This document shows, one piece after another, positions 7,963-16,761 of a DNA stretch of 64,000 nt. The DNA comes from VXNE01 sp965200505 (GTDB lineage Bacteria; Pseudomonadota; Gammaproteobacteria; Pseudomonadales; Azotimanducaceae). The notes under the pieces were generated by a model. That model did not search any database, was not told where the DNA came from, and was given only the letters and a program-made list of their open reading frames with translations. The number at the start of each line of letters is the position of its first letter. Position 1 is the first letter of the stretch. Location: positions 2,976,001 through 3,040,000 of the forward strand of contig OZ241343.1 of NCBI GenBank assembly GCA_965200505.1, read 5' to 3'. A program made the translations under genes and the position numbers.

Positions 7963-8979
7963 CTAGGCCGCCAGACGGTCGAAGGGCGCCTCCGGTGGCG
8001 GCGCATCGCACCAGGCGGCGATGGTGCGGGCCCACGCCGCGTCGTCATTCAAGCACGGCGCCAGCCGGAACGCTTCGCCGCCGGCGGCGAGGAACGTCTC
8101 GCGGCCGCGGATGCCGATTTCCTCCAAGGTCTCCAAGTTGTCCGCGACGAACGCCGGGCACGCCACGGTGAGCCGCCGCACACCCCGCGCCGGCAGTTCC
8201 GCCAACACCTCGTCCGTGTAGGGCGCGAGCCACGGCAAGCGCCCCAAGCGTGATTGGAAGCTGGTGGAGTGTTCCTCCAAGCCGAGCCGCTGCGCCAGTG
8301 CCCGGCTGGTCGCCAAGCATTGATAGCGGTAGCAGGTGGCACTCGCGTCCGACGGGGCATCGCAACAGCCGCCATGCGCGAGACAGTGGGCTTGGGTGGG
8401 ATCGGCGCGTTTGACGTGCCGCTCCGGCAGCCCGTGGTAACTGAACAACACATGATCGCCCGCCGTCATGGTGGCGCGGATGCGGGCGGCGCTTGCGTCC
8501 AGGAACCCGGCATCGTTGAAGAAAGGCGGCATCACGCGCACCGGCGTGGCGGTCAACGCCCGCACCCGCGCCACCGTCGTCACACGGGTGGACGCGGCGT
8601 GTTGCGGGTAGAGCGGCACGAGGAAGATTTCCTCGGCGGCCGAGAGTTCCTTGAGCGCTTGCGCCAGCCCGGGCGAACCGAAGCGCATCCCCACCGCGAC
8701 GGTTGCCGAGGTGAATTGGCGTAGCTGCGCCGCCAGCGCCAAGGTGTGGTGCGTGAGCGGCGACCCCGGTGGCACATCGCGCCAGATCGCTTGGTAGGCC
8801 GCGGCGCTGCGCTTGGGCCGCGTCGGCAAGATGAATGCGGAGACGACGAGCCGCCGCAGGGGCCAAGGCAGGTCCAAGACGTGCCGGTCCATCAGGAACT
8901 CGTTCAGGTAGCGCCGCACCGCGGCGGCGTCGCAGGTGTCCGGGGAGCCTAGGTTGGCAAGCAGCACGCCGCGGCGCAA
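7963..8979 (-). CDS. hemH: Ferrochelatase
   Basis: A 338-residue ferrochelatase, which inserts iron into protoporphyrin IX in the last step of haem synthesis. Recognisable parts are the N-terminal RGVLLANLGSPD, catalytic His182 in FSYHGLPERHV, the substrate-loop TSFQSRLG and the C-terminal VACPAFVADNLETLEEI. A cysteine cluster between residues 199 and 221 (CLAHGGCC, then CYRYQC) resembles the region that carries extra cysteines in some bacterial enzymes; whether it binds a cluster is not shown. The start is TTG at 8979 with AAGGAAC about ten bases upstream; no ATG fits the family N-terminus. It is divergent from hisH. Confidence 0.93.
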   Translation of the reverse strand: MRRGVLLANLGSPDTCDAAAVRRYLNEFLMDRHVLDLPWPLRRLVVSAFILPTRPKRSAAAYQAIWRDVPPGSPLTHHTLALAAQLRQFTSATVAVGMRFGSPGLAQALKELSAAEEIFLVPLYPQHAASTRVTTVARVRALTATPVRVMPPFFNDAGFLDASAARIRATMTAGDHVLFSYHGLPERHVKRADPTQAHCLAHGGCCDAPSDASATCYRYQCLATSRALAQRLGLEEHSTSFQSRLGRLPWLAPYTDEVLAELPARGVRRLTVACPAFVADNLETLEEIGIRGRETFLAAGGEAFRLAPCLNDDAAWARTIAAWCDAPPPEAPFDRLAA

Positions 8980-8993
8980 AACGTGGGTTCCTT

Positions 8994-9022
8994 TTGGCGG
9001 GAGACGATGGCTTTGGGATAGT
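8994..9022 (+). promoter_or_regulatory. Candidate sigma-70 promoter for hisH-hisF
   Basis: TTGGCG at 8994-8999 and GATAGT at 9017-9022 are separated by 17 bases and lie 43 bases before the hisH start. The -10 match is modest, so this is only a candidate. Confidence 0.3.
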
Positions 9023-9064
9023 ATCGCCGCTTCGCCCGCCCGCGGGACACGTCACCCACGCGCC

Positions 9065-9682
9065 ATGATCGTCATCGTCGATTACGACGCCGGCAACGTG
9101 CGCAGTGTGCAGCGCGCCTGCTTGGAAGTGGGCGGCGACGCCATCATCTCCAACGACCCGGCCGATGTGAAAGGCGCCGAGCGCGTCATCTTTCCCGGCG
9201 TGGGCGCGGCCGGCGCGGCCATGCGCAACCTCAAGGCGCGAGGCCTGGACACCGCCTTGCTCGAAGCCGTGCGCCGCGGCAAGCCAGTGCTCGGCATCTG
9301 CCTCGGCCTGCAGATCGCGCTCACCCGCTCCGAGGAGAACGATCAGGAGACGTTGGGCTTGGTGCCGGGGCGGGTCAAGCGCTTCGCGTTCGACGATCCG
9401 GCGCTGAAGGTGCCGCACATGGGCTGGAACGCCGTCGCCGTGCGGCGGCGGCATCCGCTCCTCGACGGCATCGAGCCGGGTACCGAGTTCTACTTCGTCC
9501 ACGCCTACTATCCCGTGCCGGCACAGGATGAGATGGTGTGCGCCGTGGCGGATTACGAAGGCGAGTTCTGCTGCGCCTTGGCGCACGGCAGCTACTTCGG
9601 CACCCAGTTCCACCCGGAGAAGAGCGGCCGCGTGGGGTTGGGGTTGTTGAAGCGGTTCGCGGCGTGGAACGGCAGTGCTTAG
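9065..9682 (+). CDS. hisH: Imidazole glycerol phosphate synthase, glutamine amidotransferase subunit
   Basis: A 205-residue class I glutaminase that supplies ammonia to HisF in histidine synthesis. The catalytic triad is visible: Cys79 in GICLGLQ, His183 and Glu185 in TQFHPEKSG. The oxyanion strand PGVG is at residues 44-47. The ATG at 9065 begins the domain directly (MIVIVDYDAGN); the longer frame from 8936 runs into the divergent hemH region and has no family support. Its stop overlaps the GTG start of hisF by eight bases, so the two are translated together. No other his gene lies nearby. Confidence 0.94.
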   Translation: MIVIVDYDAGNVRSVQRACLEVGGDAIISNDPADVKGAERVIFPGVGAAGAAMRNLKARGLDTALLEAVRRGKPVLGICLGLQIALTRSEENDQETLGLVPGRVKRFAFDDPALKVPHMGWNAVAVRRRHPLLDGIEPGTEFYFVHAYYPVPAQDEMVCAVADYEGEFCCALAHGSYFGTQFHPEKSGRVGLGLLKRFAAWNGSA

Positions 9683-10454
9683 CAAGCGTGTCATCGCTTG
9701 TCTGGATGTGCGCGACGGCAAGCTCGCCAAGAGCGTCAAGTTCGTCAACACCCGGGACATCGGCGATCCGGTGGAGAAGGCCCGCGAGTACTACCTCGAT
9801 GGGCTGGACGAACTCGTCTTCTATGACATCACGGCGTCCAGCGACCGGCGACGCATCATCCTCGACGTGGTGGAGGCGGTGGCCGAGCAGGTGTTCATCC
9901 CGCTCTCTGTGGGCGGCGGTGTGCGCAGCGTGCGCGACGCGACGGATTTGCGCTTGGCCGGCGCGGACAAGATCAACGTGAACTCGGCCGCGGTGCGCCG
10001 CCCAGCGCTCATCGCCGAGTGCGTGGACGCCATCGGCGGTCAAAACATCGTGCTCTCCATGGACATCCGCCATGTCGGCGCAAACCGTGAGTTCCCCTCC
10101 GGCTACGAGGTCGTCATCGACGGCGGGCGCCGGCCGATGGGCATTGACGCGATGGCGTGGGTGTACGAAGGCGAACGCTTGGGCGCCGGCGAGCTGGTGG
10201 TCAATTCCATCGACGCGGATGGCACCCGCGATGGCTACGAACTACGCCTGACGCGCATGATCTCCGACGCCACGCGGATTCCCGTGATCGCCTCCGGCGG
10301 CGCCGGGGCGCCGGCGCATCTCCACGACGTCTTGACCCAAGGCGGCGCCGATGCGGCCCTCGTCGCCTCGATGGTGCATTACGGCGATTACACCGTGAGC
10401 GGGCTGAAGCGCTACTTGGCGGGACGCGGCGTGAAGGTGCGGTTGTCTTGGTGA
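9675..10454 (+). CDS. hisF: Imidazole glycerol phosphate synthase, cyclase subunit
   Basis: A 259-residue TIM barrel that makes imidazole glycerol phosphate and AICAR from PRFAR and ammonia. Catalytic Asp11 (ACLDVRDG) and Asp130 (LSMDIRHV) are present, along with the phosphate-binding VGGGVR and ASGGAGAP. The start is GTG at 9675 inside hisH. Several segments (KSVKFVNTRDIGDPVEKA, DELVFYDITASSDRR, PSGYEVVIDGGR) differ from the most common HisF and look like the variant I know from sulfate-reducing deltaproteobacteria. This could reflect a divergent lineage or transfer of the hisHF pair. Confidence 0.93.
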   Translation: MLSKRVIACLDVRDGKLAKSVKFVNTRDIGDPVEKAREYYLDGLDELVFYDITASSDRRRIILDVVEAVAEQVFIPLSVGGGVRSVRDATDLRLAGADKINVNSAAVRRPALIAECVDAIGGQNIVLSMDIRHVGANREFPSGYEVVIDGGRRPMGIDAMAWVYEGERLGAGELVVNSIDADGTRDGYELRLTRMISDATRIPVIASGGAGAPAHLHDVLTQGGADAALVASMVHYGDYTVSGLKRYLAGRGVKVRLSW

Positions 10455-10484
10455 ATGCGCCGAGAGGCCGGCCGCAAAGCCAGC

Positions 10485-10512
10485 TTGTATGAACAACCAG
10501 TAATGGGATAAA
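10485..10512 (+). promoter_or_regulatory. Candidate promoter of the methyltransferase-nuclease operon
   Basis: TTGTAT at 10485-10490 and GATAAA at 10507-10512 are 16 bases apart in an AT-richer gap between hisF and the methyltransferase start at 10549. Confidence 0.35.
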
Positions 10513-10548
10513 GTACACGTTGCCAATGGACGGTCGGCGGAACACAAC

Positions 10549-11472
10549 GTGAACACCCAACGGCACACTGTCGTGTCGCTCTTCAGTGGCTGCGGCGGCA
10601 TGGACTTGGGCTTTCTCGGCGGCTTCGGCTTCGGTGGCCGTCGCTACGACCGCCTGCCCTTCGAGATCGTGTGGGCCAACGACAACGACGCCTTGGCCTG
10701 CAAGACCTATGCGGCCAACTTCGGCGACAAGCATCTGCAGCGGGGCAGCGTCGTGGACGTGATGGACACCCTGCCGTCGTCCGCGGACGTCGTGATCGGC
10801 GGCTTCCCCTGCCAGGACGTCTCCATCAACGGCCAGCGCAGCCTCGCCCAAGGTGAGCGGACAATCCTCTACGAGCGGATGATCGAGGTGATCCAACGGT
10901 GCCGGCCGAAGGCATTCGTCGCGGAAAATGTGAAGGGACTCCTCATGTCCCACGGCCGGCCGTTCTTCAACCGCATGATCGAGGACTTCCAGCTTCCCGG
11001 CTACACCGTGGGCCACCGGCTCTATCTCGCCGCGGACTACGGCGTGCCGCAGATGCGCGAGCGCTTGTTCATCGTCGGGGTCCGAGGCGACCAGCCGTTT
11101 GTACACCCCAAGCCGCTGCCGGACGACCGCATGACCGCCGCGCAAGCCTTGCAAGATTTGGAGGATGCCGACGAGGACAAGGCGAAATCGCACATCTGGA
11201 GCAAGGCCCGCCGCAGCCCCGAACAAGGCGACCGGCGTTTGCAGGCAGACCGACCCGCCACCACCATCCGCGCCGAACACCACGGCAACGTGCAGTGGCA
11301 CTACAAGCTGAACCGACGCATCTCCCTGCGCGAGGCGGCGAGGCTCCAATCATTCCCAGACACCTTCAACTTCGCCTGCGCCATGCGAGCGACGGAACGG
11401 CAGATTGGCAACGCCGTGCCGCCCGTGCTGGCGTGGCACATTGCCGGCGCGGTTCGGGAACATGTTGACTAG
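10549..11472 (+). CDS. DNA (cytosine-5) methyltransferase
   Basis: A 307-residue C5 methyltransferase. Motif I is SLFSGCGGMDLGF, the catalytic Cys88 is in GGFPCQDVS (motif IV), motif VI is AENVKGLL, motif VIII is in the RLYLAADYGVPQMRERLF region, and motif X is RQIGNAVPP. The variable target-recognition region between VIII and IX is short. The start is GTG at 10549. The gene overlaps the next one, a PD-(D/E)xK nuclease, by 11 bases, which indicates a type II restriction-modification pair in which this enzyme protects the host sites. The recognition sequence cannot be read from the protein. Confidence 0.93.
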   Translation: MNTQRHTVVSLFSGCGGMDLGFLGGFGFGGRRYDRLPFEIVWANDNDALACKTYAANFGDKHLQRGSVVDVMDTLPSSADVVIGGFPCQDVSINGQRSLAQGERTILYERMIEVIQRCRPKAFVAENVKGLLMSHGRPFFNRMIEDFQLPGYTVGHRLYLAADYGVPQMRERLFIVGVRGDQPFVHPKPLPDDRMTAAQALQDLEDADEDKAKSHIWSKARRSPEQGDRRLQADRPATTIRAEHHGNVQWHYKLNRRISLREAARLQSFPDTFNFACAMRATERQIGNAVPPVLAWHIAGAVREHVD

Positions 11473-12469
11473 GCAGGAGTTTGAAGCGGTTCTAGACCGT
11501 GCGGCGCAGTTCCTGACCACGAATCTGCGCACCAGCCCGCTGTACCACGGCCCCGAGCAGTTCGAGCAGGGTGTGCTGGCCGCGTTGCAGAACGCCGCTG
11601 CGGACCTCGACATCACGATAGAGCCGACTTGGCACCGGCATGCCTTCCCGGACATCCGTGCGAACGGCTTCGGCGTGGAAGTGAAGTACAGCCAGCGCGA
11701 CACATGGAATGCAGTCGGCAACAGTGTGTTCGAGACGATGCGCGATCGCGCCGTTGAAGCCATCTACGTCATGTTTGGCAAGGTTGGCGGCCAAGCCGAG
11801 GCACGATGGGCGAAGTACGAGGACTGCGTGACCCACGTTCGCGTGTCTAACTCGCCCAGGTTCGTTGTGGACATGGACAGCGACGAGCCGCCGTTGTTCC
11901 AACGTTTCGACATCAGCTATGACGACTTCGCCAATTTGGACGACGACGGCAAAATGAGGCATGTTCGAGACTACTGGCGTGAACGGCTCCCGCCGGGCGA
12001 GCACTTGTGGTGGCTTGAGCCATCCCACACCCTGCCGATCAACGTGCGGCTCTACATGCACCTGCCGCAAGCCGAGAAGCGCAAGTGCCGTGCGGAGGCC
12101 GCGTTGCTCTGCCCGCAGATATGCAAGGGCTCGCGGGCAAGGGGCAAGTACGAGGAGGCGGCCATCTACCTGCTGACGTACCACGGCGTGTTCTGTCCTC
12201 AGGCGCGCGACTTGTTCAGTGCGGGGAGTGTGGCGCTGCGGGCGGACGGAGCCCGTGGCGGGAACTATGTGGCACGTGCCCTCCGCGACATCGAAGATCT
12301 CATGTTCGAGGCGGCGAAACGCTTGGACGATGCGTTGTTCGTGGAGTATTGGGGTGAGGGTTGCGAGCCGGACCAACGGATCCCGCGGTGGCTCACGCTG
12401 GCTGACGGCTATGCCAGCGGCACGGGTTGGACGCCATCCAACGATCTCTTCCAACAATCTCGGCGGTAA
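11462..12469 (+). CDS. PD-(D/E)xK type II restriction endonuclease partner
   Basis: A 335-residue protein. Near the N-terminus it has a plausible PD-(D/E)xK site: Asp64 in AFPDIRANG and Glu73-x-Lys75 in FGVEVKYSQRD, followed by GNSVFETMRD and IYVMFGKVGG, which continue the core fold. The C-terminal half is less familiar and may carry DNA contacts. The ATG at 11462 lies inside the methyltransferase end and overlaps its stop by 11 bases. Position and motif together support the nuclease of a restriction-modification system; the cleavage site is unknown. It ends six bases before the oxidoreductase gene. Confidence 0.75.
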   Translation: MLTRQEFEAVLDRAAQFLTTNLRTSPLYHGPEQFEQGVLAALQNAAADLDITIEPTWHRHAFPDIRANGFGVEVKYSQRDTWNAVGNSVFETMRDRAVEAIYVMFGKVGGQAEARWAKYEDCVTHVRVSNSPRFVVDMDSDEPPLFQRFDISYDDFANLDDDGKMRHVRDYWRERLPPGEHLWWLEPSHTLPINVRLYMHLPQAEKRKCRAEAALLCPQICKGSRARGKYEEAAIYLLTYHGVFCPQARDLFSAGSVALRADGARGGNYVARALRDIEDLMFEAAKRLDDALFVEYWGEGCEPDQRIPRWLTLADGYASGTGWTPSNDLFQQSRR

Positions 12470-12475
12470 TGCCCG

Positions 12476-13453
12476 ATGAAAGCGATTCAAGTTGACGGCG
12501 ACCGGTTGGTTTGGGGCGATGCCGCGAGGGTGGCCGAGCCCGGCCCCGGCGAGGTGCGCATCGCGGTGCGCGCCAGCGCGGTGAATCGGGCGGACCTGCT
12601 GCAGCGGCGGGGGGGTTATGCGCCGCCGCCGGGGGCGAGCGACATCTTGGGGTTGGAGTGTGCCGGGGTGGTCGAAGCCATCGGCGAGGGCGTGGGCCGG
12701 GTGGCGGTGGGGGACGACGTGTGCGCCCTGTTGGCCGGCGGGGGCTATGCGGAGCGAGTGGTGGTGCCGGCTGGGCAGGTCTTGAAGATTCCGGCGGGGC
12801 TTTCCTTCGAAGAGGCCGCCGCCTTGCCGGAAGTGTTCGCCACGGCGTACCTCAACCTGTACATGGAGGCGGCGTTGCGGTTCGGCGAAACGGCGCTCCT
12901 GCATGCCGGCGCGAGCGGGGTGGGCACGGCGGCCATTCAGCTCTGCCGAGCGTTCGGCAACCCGTGCTTCGTGACCGCTGGGGCGGACGGCAAGATCGCC
13001 CGCTGCGTCGAGCTCGGCGCCCAAGCGGGCTGCAACCGACATGAGGCGTCGTTCGCCGACCGAGTGCGGGAGTGGACCGATGGCCGCGGCGTGGACGTGA
13101 TTCTCGACCCGGTGGGCGCCGCCTACTTGGCGGACAACTTGCAGAGCCTCGCCGTGGATGGCCGCTTGGTGGTCATCGGGGTGATGGGCGGTGCCGGCCT
13201 TGATGCCGAGGCAGGTTTGGCGCTCATGTTGAGGAAGCGCCTCAAGGTCATCGGCTCTACCTTGCGGGGGCGCTCCGTCGCCCGCAAGGCGTTGGTGATG
13301 GATGCCTTGAAGGAGCGCGTTTGGCCGGAGATCGCGGCGGGCGCCATCCGGCCGGTCGTCGAGGCCGTCATCCCCATGCCGCAGGCCGAGGAGGCGCACC
13401 GGTTGATCGCCGGGGATGAGACCTTCGGCAAGGTGGTGTTGGCCGTCCCGTAG
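12476..13453 (+). CDS. NAD(P)H quinone oxidoreductase, PIG3/zinc-free MDR family
   Basis: A 325-residue medium-chain dehydrogenase without the structural zinc cysteines. The N-terminal GroES-like domain has ASAVNRADLLQRRG and GLECAGVV. The Rossmann NADPH site is HAGASGVGTAAIQL. The segment AALPEVFATAYLNL and the C-terminal AHRLIAGDETFGKVVL match the PIG3-type quinone oxidoreductases. It likely reduces quinones with NADPH in the cytosol. It starts six bases after the nuclease stop, but a functional link with restriction is unlikely. It converges with valS across 36 bases that include a GC-rich 6-bp hairpin at 13466-13481. Confidence 0.9.
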   Translation: MKAIQVDGDRLVWGDAARVAEPGPGEVRIAVRASAVNRADLLQRRGGYAPPPGASDILGLECAGVVEAIGEGVGRVAVGDDVCALLAGGGYAERVVVPAGQVLKIPAGLSFEEAAALPEVFATAYLNLYMEAALRFGETALLHAGASGVGTAAIQLCRAFGNPCFVTAGADGKIARCVELGAQAGCNRHEASFADRVREWTDGRGVDVILDPVGAAYLADNLQSLAVDGRLVVIGVMGGAGLDAEAGLALMLRKRLKVIGSTLRGRSVARKALVMDALKERVWPEIAAGAIRPVVEAVIPMPQAEEAHRLIAGDETFGKVVLAVP

Positions 13454-13489
13454 CCGATGAGGACGCGCCCGGGTGCGGGCGTGCGCCAC

Positions 13490-16300
13490 TCAGCCTTGAG
13501 CTTCCCCCAAGAGCGCGATGCGCGCCTTCAATGCCGCGACCTTGCCGGTGAGTTCCTGCACCTTGGCGCGTTCGCCCTGCACCACTTCGGGCGGGGCCTT
13601 GGCCACGAAATTCGCATTGCCGAGTTTGGCCTCGCAGCGCGCCAGCGCTTGGGCGAGCTTCTCCATCTCCTTCGTCAAGCGCTCGCGCTCACGGTGCATG
13701 TCGATGAGGCCCTTGAGCGGCACCAACACTTCCAAACCGCCGGCCAACTGCATCGCGGCGGGCGGGGCCGGGGCATCGTCCAGCCACGCGATGTCGTCAA
13801 TGCCGGCCAAGCGGCGCAAGGGCACGGCCACGGCCGCGAGGCGTTCGCGCTCCACGCCCGTGCCGCCACGCAAGAGCACATCGACGCGGGTGCGCGGGGC
13901 GACACCCAACTCGCCGCGGATGTTGCGCACCGCCACGACGAGGGCCTTGAGCCACTCGATGGCCGCGGTGGCCTCACGGTCTTCGGGATACTCGGCGGCG
14001 CTGGGGAAGGGCGCCAACATCACGGTGTCGGCGCCGTGAGGCGTCGCGGCGTTCAATTCGCGCCAGAGGATCTCGGTGAGGTACGGCATGAGTGGGTGGG
14101 CGGCCCGCAACAGGGCGTCCAACACGTGGAACAAGGTGCGCCGCGCCGCCTGCGCCGCCGCTGAGTCGGCGTCCTGTTCGGATAGCAGGGGCTTGGCGAG
14201 CTCCACATACCAGTCGCAGAACTCATGCCAGGCGAAGTCGTAGATCGCGTTGGCGTAGAGGTCGAAGCGGTACGTCTCCACCGCCCGGTCGATGGCGGCC
14301 AGGGTTTCCCCCAAGCGGGAGCAGATCCAACGGTCCGCGAGGCCCAAGGTTCCCTCTTCCTCCGCCGCACCGGTTGCCGCCTTTGGCGCTGGATGCATCA
14401 GGACGAAACGCGCCGCGTTCCAGAGCTTGTTGCAGAAGTTCCGGTAGCCCTCCACCCGCGCCAGATCGAAATTGACGTCGCGGCCCGGCGAGGCCAAGGC
14501 GCAGAACGTGAAACGCAGCGCGTCCGCGCCATAGGAGGGGATGCCTTGCGGGTATTCGCGGCGCGTCGCCTGCTCGATGCGCGCCGCCATCTGCGGCTGC
14601 GTGAGGTCGGCGGTGCGCTTGGCGACCAGCGCATCCAGCGCGATGCCGTCCACGATGTCGAGGGGGTCCAAGCCATTGCCCCGCGTCTTGGACATCTTGG
14701 CGCCCTCGGCGTCGCGCACCAAGCCGTGGATATAGACGGTGCTGAACGGCACGTCGCCGGTGAAACGCAGCGTCATCATGATCATCCGCGCCACCCAGAA
14801 GAAGATGATGTCGTGGCCGGTCACCAAGACATCGGTGGGGTGGAAGCGCTCAAAATCCGCCGTTCGCGCCGGCCAGCCCAAGGTGGTGAAGGTCCACAAC
14901 GCGGAGCTGAACCAGGTGTCGAGCACATCCGCGTCTTGGGTGAGCGGCGCGTCGGCGGCCAAGCCGGCGCGGGCCCGCGCCTCGGCCTCGTCGCGCCCGA
15001 CGTGGCAGTTGCCGTGGGCGTCATACCATGCGGGAATGCGGTGGCCGGACCACTGCTGGCGGCTGATGCACCAGTCCTTCACGTCGCGCATCCACGCAAA
15101 GTAGGTGTTCTCGAACTGCTTTGGCACGAAGCGGACACGGCCTTCCTCCACCGCGGCGATGGCCGGCTCGGCCAGTGGCTTGATCGCGACCCACCATTGA
15201 TCCGTGAGCCACGGCTCCAGCACCGCGCCGGAACGGTCGCCGCGCGGCACGACCATCTTGTGCTCCTGCACGGATTCGAGCAGGCCCAGCGCGTCCAAGT
15301 CCTTGACCACGGCATCCCTGGCGGCGAAGCGGTCCATCCCGCGGTAAGCCGCCGGCGCCGAGTCGTGTACGCTCGCATCCGCGTTGAAGATGTTCACCAA
15401 TGCCAACCCGTGGCGTTGGGCCACCTCGTAGTCGTTGAAGTCGTGCGCCGGTGTGATCTTCACGCAACCGGTGCCGAACTCCGGGTCCACGTGCTCGTCC
15501 GCCACGATGGGCAGTTCGCGCCCGACGAGTGGCAGCCGCACCGTGGTGCCGACCAAGCCGCGATAGCGTTCATCCTGGGGATGTACCGCCACCCCGGAGT
15601 CGCCGAGCAAGGTCTCCGGGCGCGTCGTGGCGACCACCAGATGCTCGCTGCCGTCCGCGGCGCGGGCGCCGTCGGCCAACGGATAGCGGATGTGCCACAG
15701 GTGGCCGGCTTCCTCCGTGTTCTCCACCTCCAAGTCCGAAACGGCGGTGCGCAAGGCCGGGTCCCAGTTCACCAAGCGCTGTTTCTTGTAGATGAGGCCG
15801 GCGTCGTGGAGCCGCACGAACACTTCCCGCACGGCGACGGAAAAGCCCTCGTCCATGGTGAAGCGGGAGCGGCCCCAGTCCACCGAAGCGCCCATGCGCC
15901 GCATCTGGCCAGTGATTTCGCCGCCGGATTGGCCGTACCAGCGCCACATCCGCTCGACGAACGCCTCGCGGCCGATGTCCGCCGGCGTCACACCTTCCGC
16001 TTCAAGCTGCCGCTCCACCAGCATTTGCGTGGCGATGGCCGCGTGGTCGGTGCCCACTTGCCAGAGCGCCGCCCGGCCCTGCATGCGGCGGTGCCGAATG
16101 AGCGCGTCCATCAGCGTTTGCTGGAAGGCGTGGCCCAAGTGCAACCGCCCGGTGACGTTCGGCGGCGGAATGGCGATGCAATAGGGCGTGATGTCTCCCC
16201 GCGCCGGCTGACGCGCGGCTTCAGGGGCGAACCAGCCCCGCGCCTCCCATTCTTCGTAGAGGCGCCGCTCCATGGCGAGGGGGTCGTAGTGATGGTCCAT
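13490..16300 (-). CDS. valS: Valyl-tRNA synthetase
   Basis: A 936-residue class Ia synthetase that charges tRNA-Val. The HIGH-type motif is HLGHA at residues 54-58, and the second ATP motif KMSKT lies near residue 535. The editing domain lies between them (TTRPETLLGDSGVAVHP). The C-terminal arm ends in a charged coiled coil (HRERERLTKEMEKLAQAL) typical of ValRS. The length is normal. It is the last gene of the pepA-holC-valS series, the standard gammaproteobacterial order. Confidence 0.97.
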   Translation of the reverse strand: MDHHYDPLAMERRLYEEWEARGWFAPEAARQPARGDITPYCIAIPPPNVTGRLHLGHAFQQTLMDALIRHRRMQGRAALWQVGTDHAAIATQMLVERQLEAEGVTPADIGREAFVERMWRWYGQSGGEITGQMRRMGASVDWGRSRFTMDEGFSVAVREVFVRLHDAGLIYKKQRLVNWDPALRTAVSDLEVENTEEAGHLWHIRYPLADGARAADGSEHLVVATTRPETLLGDSGVAVHPQDERYRGLVGTTVRLPLVGRELPIVADEHVDPEFGTGCVKITPAHDFNDYEVAQRHGLALVNIFNADASVHDSAPAAYRGMDRFAARDAVVKDLDALGLLESVQEHKMVVPRGDRSGAVLEPWLTDQWWVAIKPLAEPAIAAVEEGRVRFVPKQFENTYFAWMRDVKDWCISRQQWSGHRIPAWYDAHGNCHVGRDEAEARARAGLAADAPLTQDADVLDTWFSSALWTFTTLGWPARTADFERFHPTDVLVTGHDIIFFWVARMIMMTLRFTGDVPFSTVYIHGLVRDAEGAKMSKTRGNGLDPLDIVDGIALDALVAKRTADLTQPQMAARIEQATRREYPQGIPSYGADALRFTFCALASPGRDVNFDLARVEGYRNFCNKLWNAARFVLMHPAPKAATGAAEEEGTLGLADRWICSRLGETLAAIDRAVETYRFDLYANAIYDFAWHEFCDWYVELAKPLLSEQDADSAAAQAARRTLFHVLDALLRAAHPLMPYLTEILWRELNAATPHGADTVMLAPFPSAAEYPEDREATAAIEWLKALVVAVRNIRGELGVAPRTRVDVLLRGGTGVERERLAAVAVPLRRLAGIDDIAWLDDAPAPPAAMQLAGGLEVLVPLKGLIDMHRERERLTKEMEKLAQALARCEAKLGNANFVAKAPPEVVQGERAKVQELTGKVAALKARIALLGEAQG

Positions 16301-16320
16301 GCGAGGGCGGGACGGGGCGC

Positions 16321-16761
16321 TCAGCGGCCCTCCCAGTCATCGTCCAAGTCGTGCGAGAACAGCGGATAGCCGCGTTCGCGGTAGTGTCGATAGCGGGGCC
16401 GGGCACCGGCGCGTTCCGGCTGCGTCACCACTTCGGCAACGCGCTCGAAGCGGGCGAAAAAGGGGGGCACGTCGTCGCCCAAGTTGATGAGCACTTGGTC
16501 TTCGCCCGGTTCGGGTTCGGTGGCGCCGATGCGCACCGGCGCCTGGGCGGCCTCGGCGGTTTCGGCCAGCGCATGGGGCAGGAACCGATCTTCCGGGTAG
16601 TGCCACATCAAGTCGTCCAACGCGGCGCTCGCTTGCGCCGAGGGCGTGCGGACATGCACGGTGTGCCCTTCGCGCCAGGCACGGTGCGCCAACCGGCAGG
16701 CGAAGCGGCGGCGGGCGTCCGCGTCCACATCGGGCAGCACATAGAAGTCCACCCGCGTCAT
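16321..16761 (-). CDS. holC: DNA polymerase III chi subunit
   Basis: A 146-residue protein beginning MTRVDFYVLP, the usual HolC start. It also has the family's LDDLMWHYPEDRFLPH, VLINLGDDVPPFF and RYRHYRERGYPLFSHDL segments. Chi binds psi of the clamp loader and the tail of single-stranded DNA-binding protein. The ATG at 16761 overlaps the pepA stop in an ATGA, so translation is coupled. A longer frame from 17007 covers the end of pepA in another frame and is not the gene. Confidence 0.92.
   Translation of the reverse strand: MTRVDFYVLPDVDADARRRFACRLAHRAWREGHTVHVRTPSAQASAALDDLMWHYPEDRFLPHALAETAEAAQAPVRIGATEPEPGEDQVLINLGDDVPPFFARFERVAEVVTQPERAGARPRYRHYRERGYPLFSHDLDDDWEGR

Noticed and set aside
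14225..16369. A 714-codon plus-strand open frame across valS.
   Set aside because: It is antisense to a well-supported valS and shows no recognisable domain.
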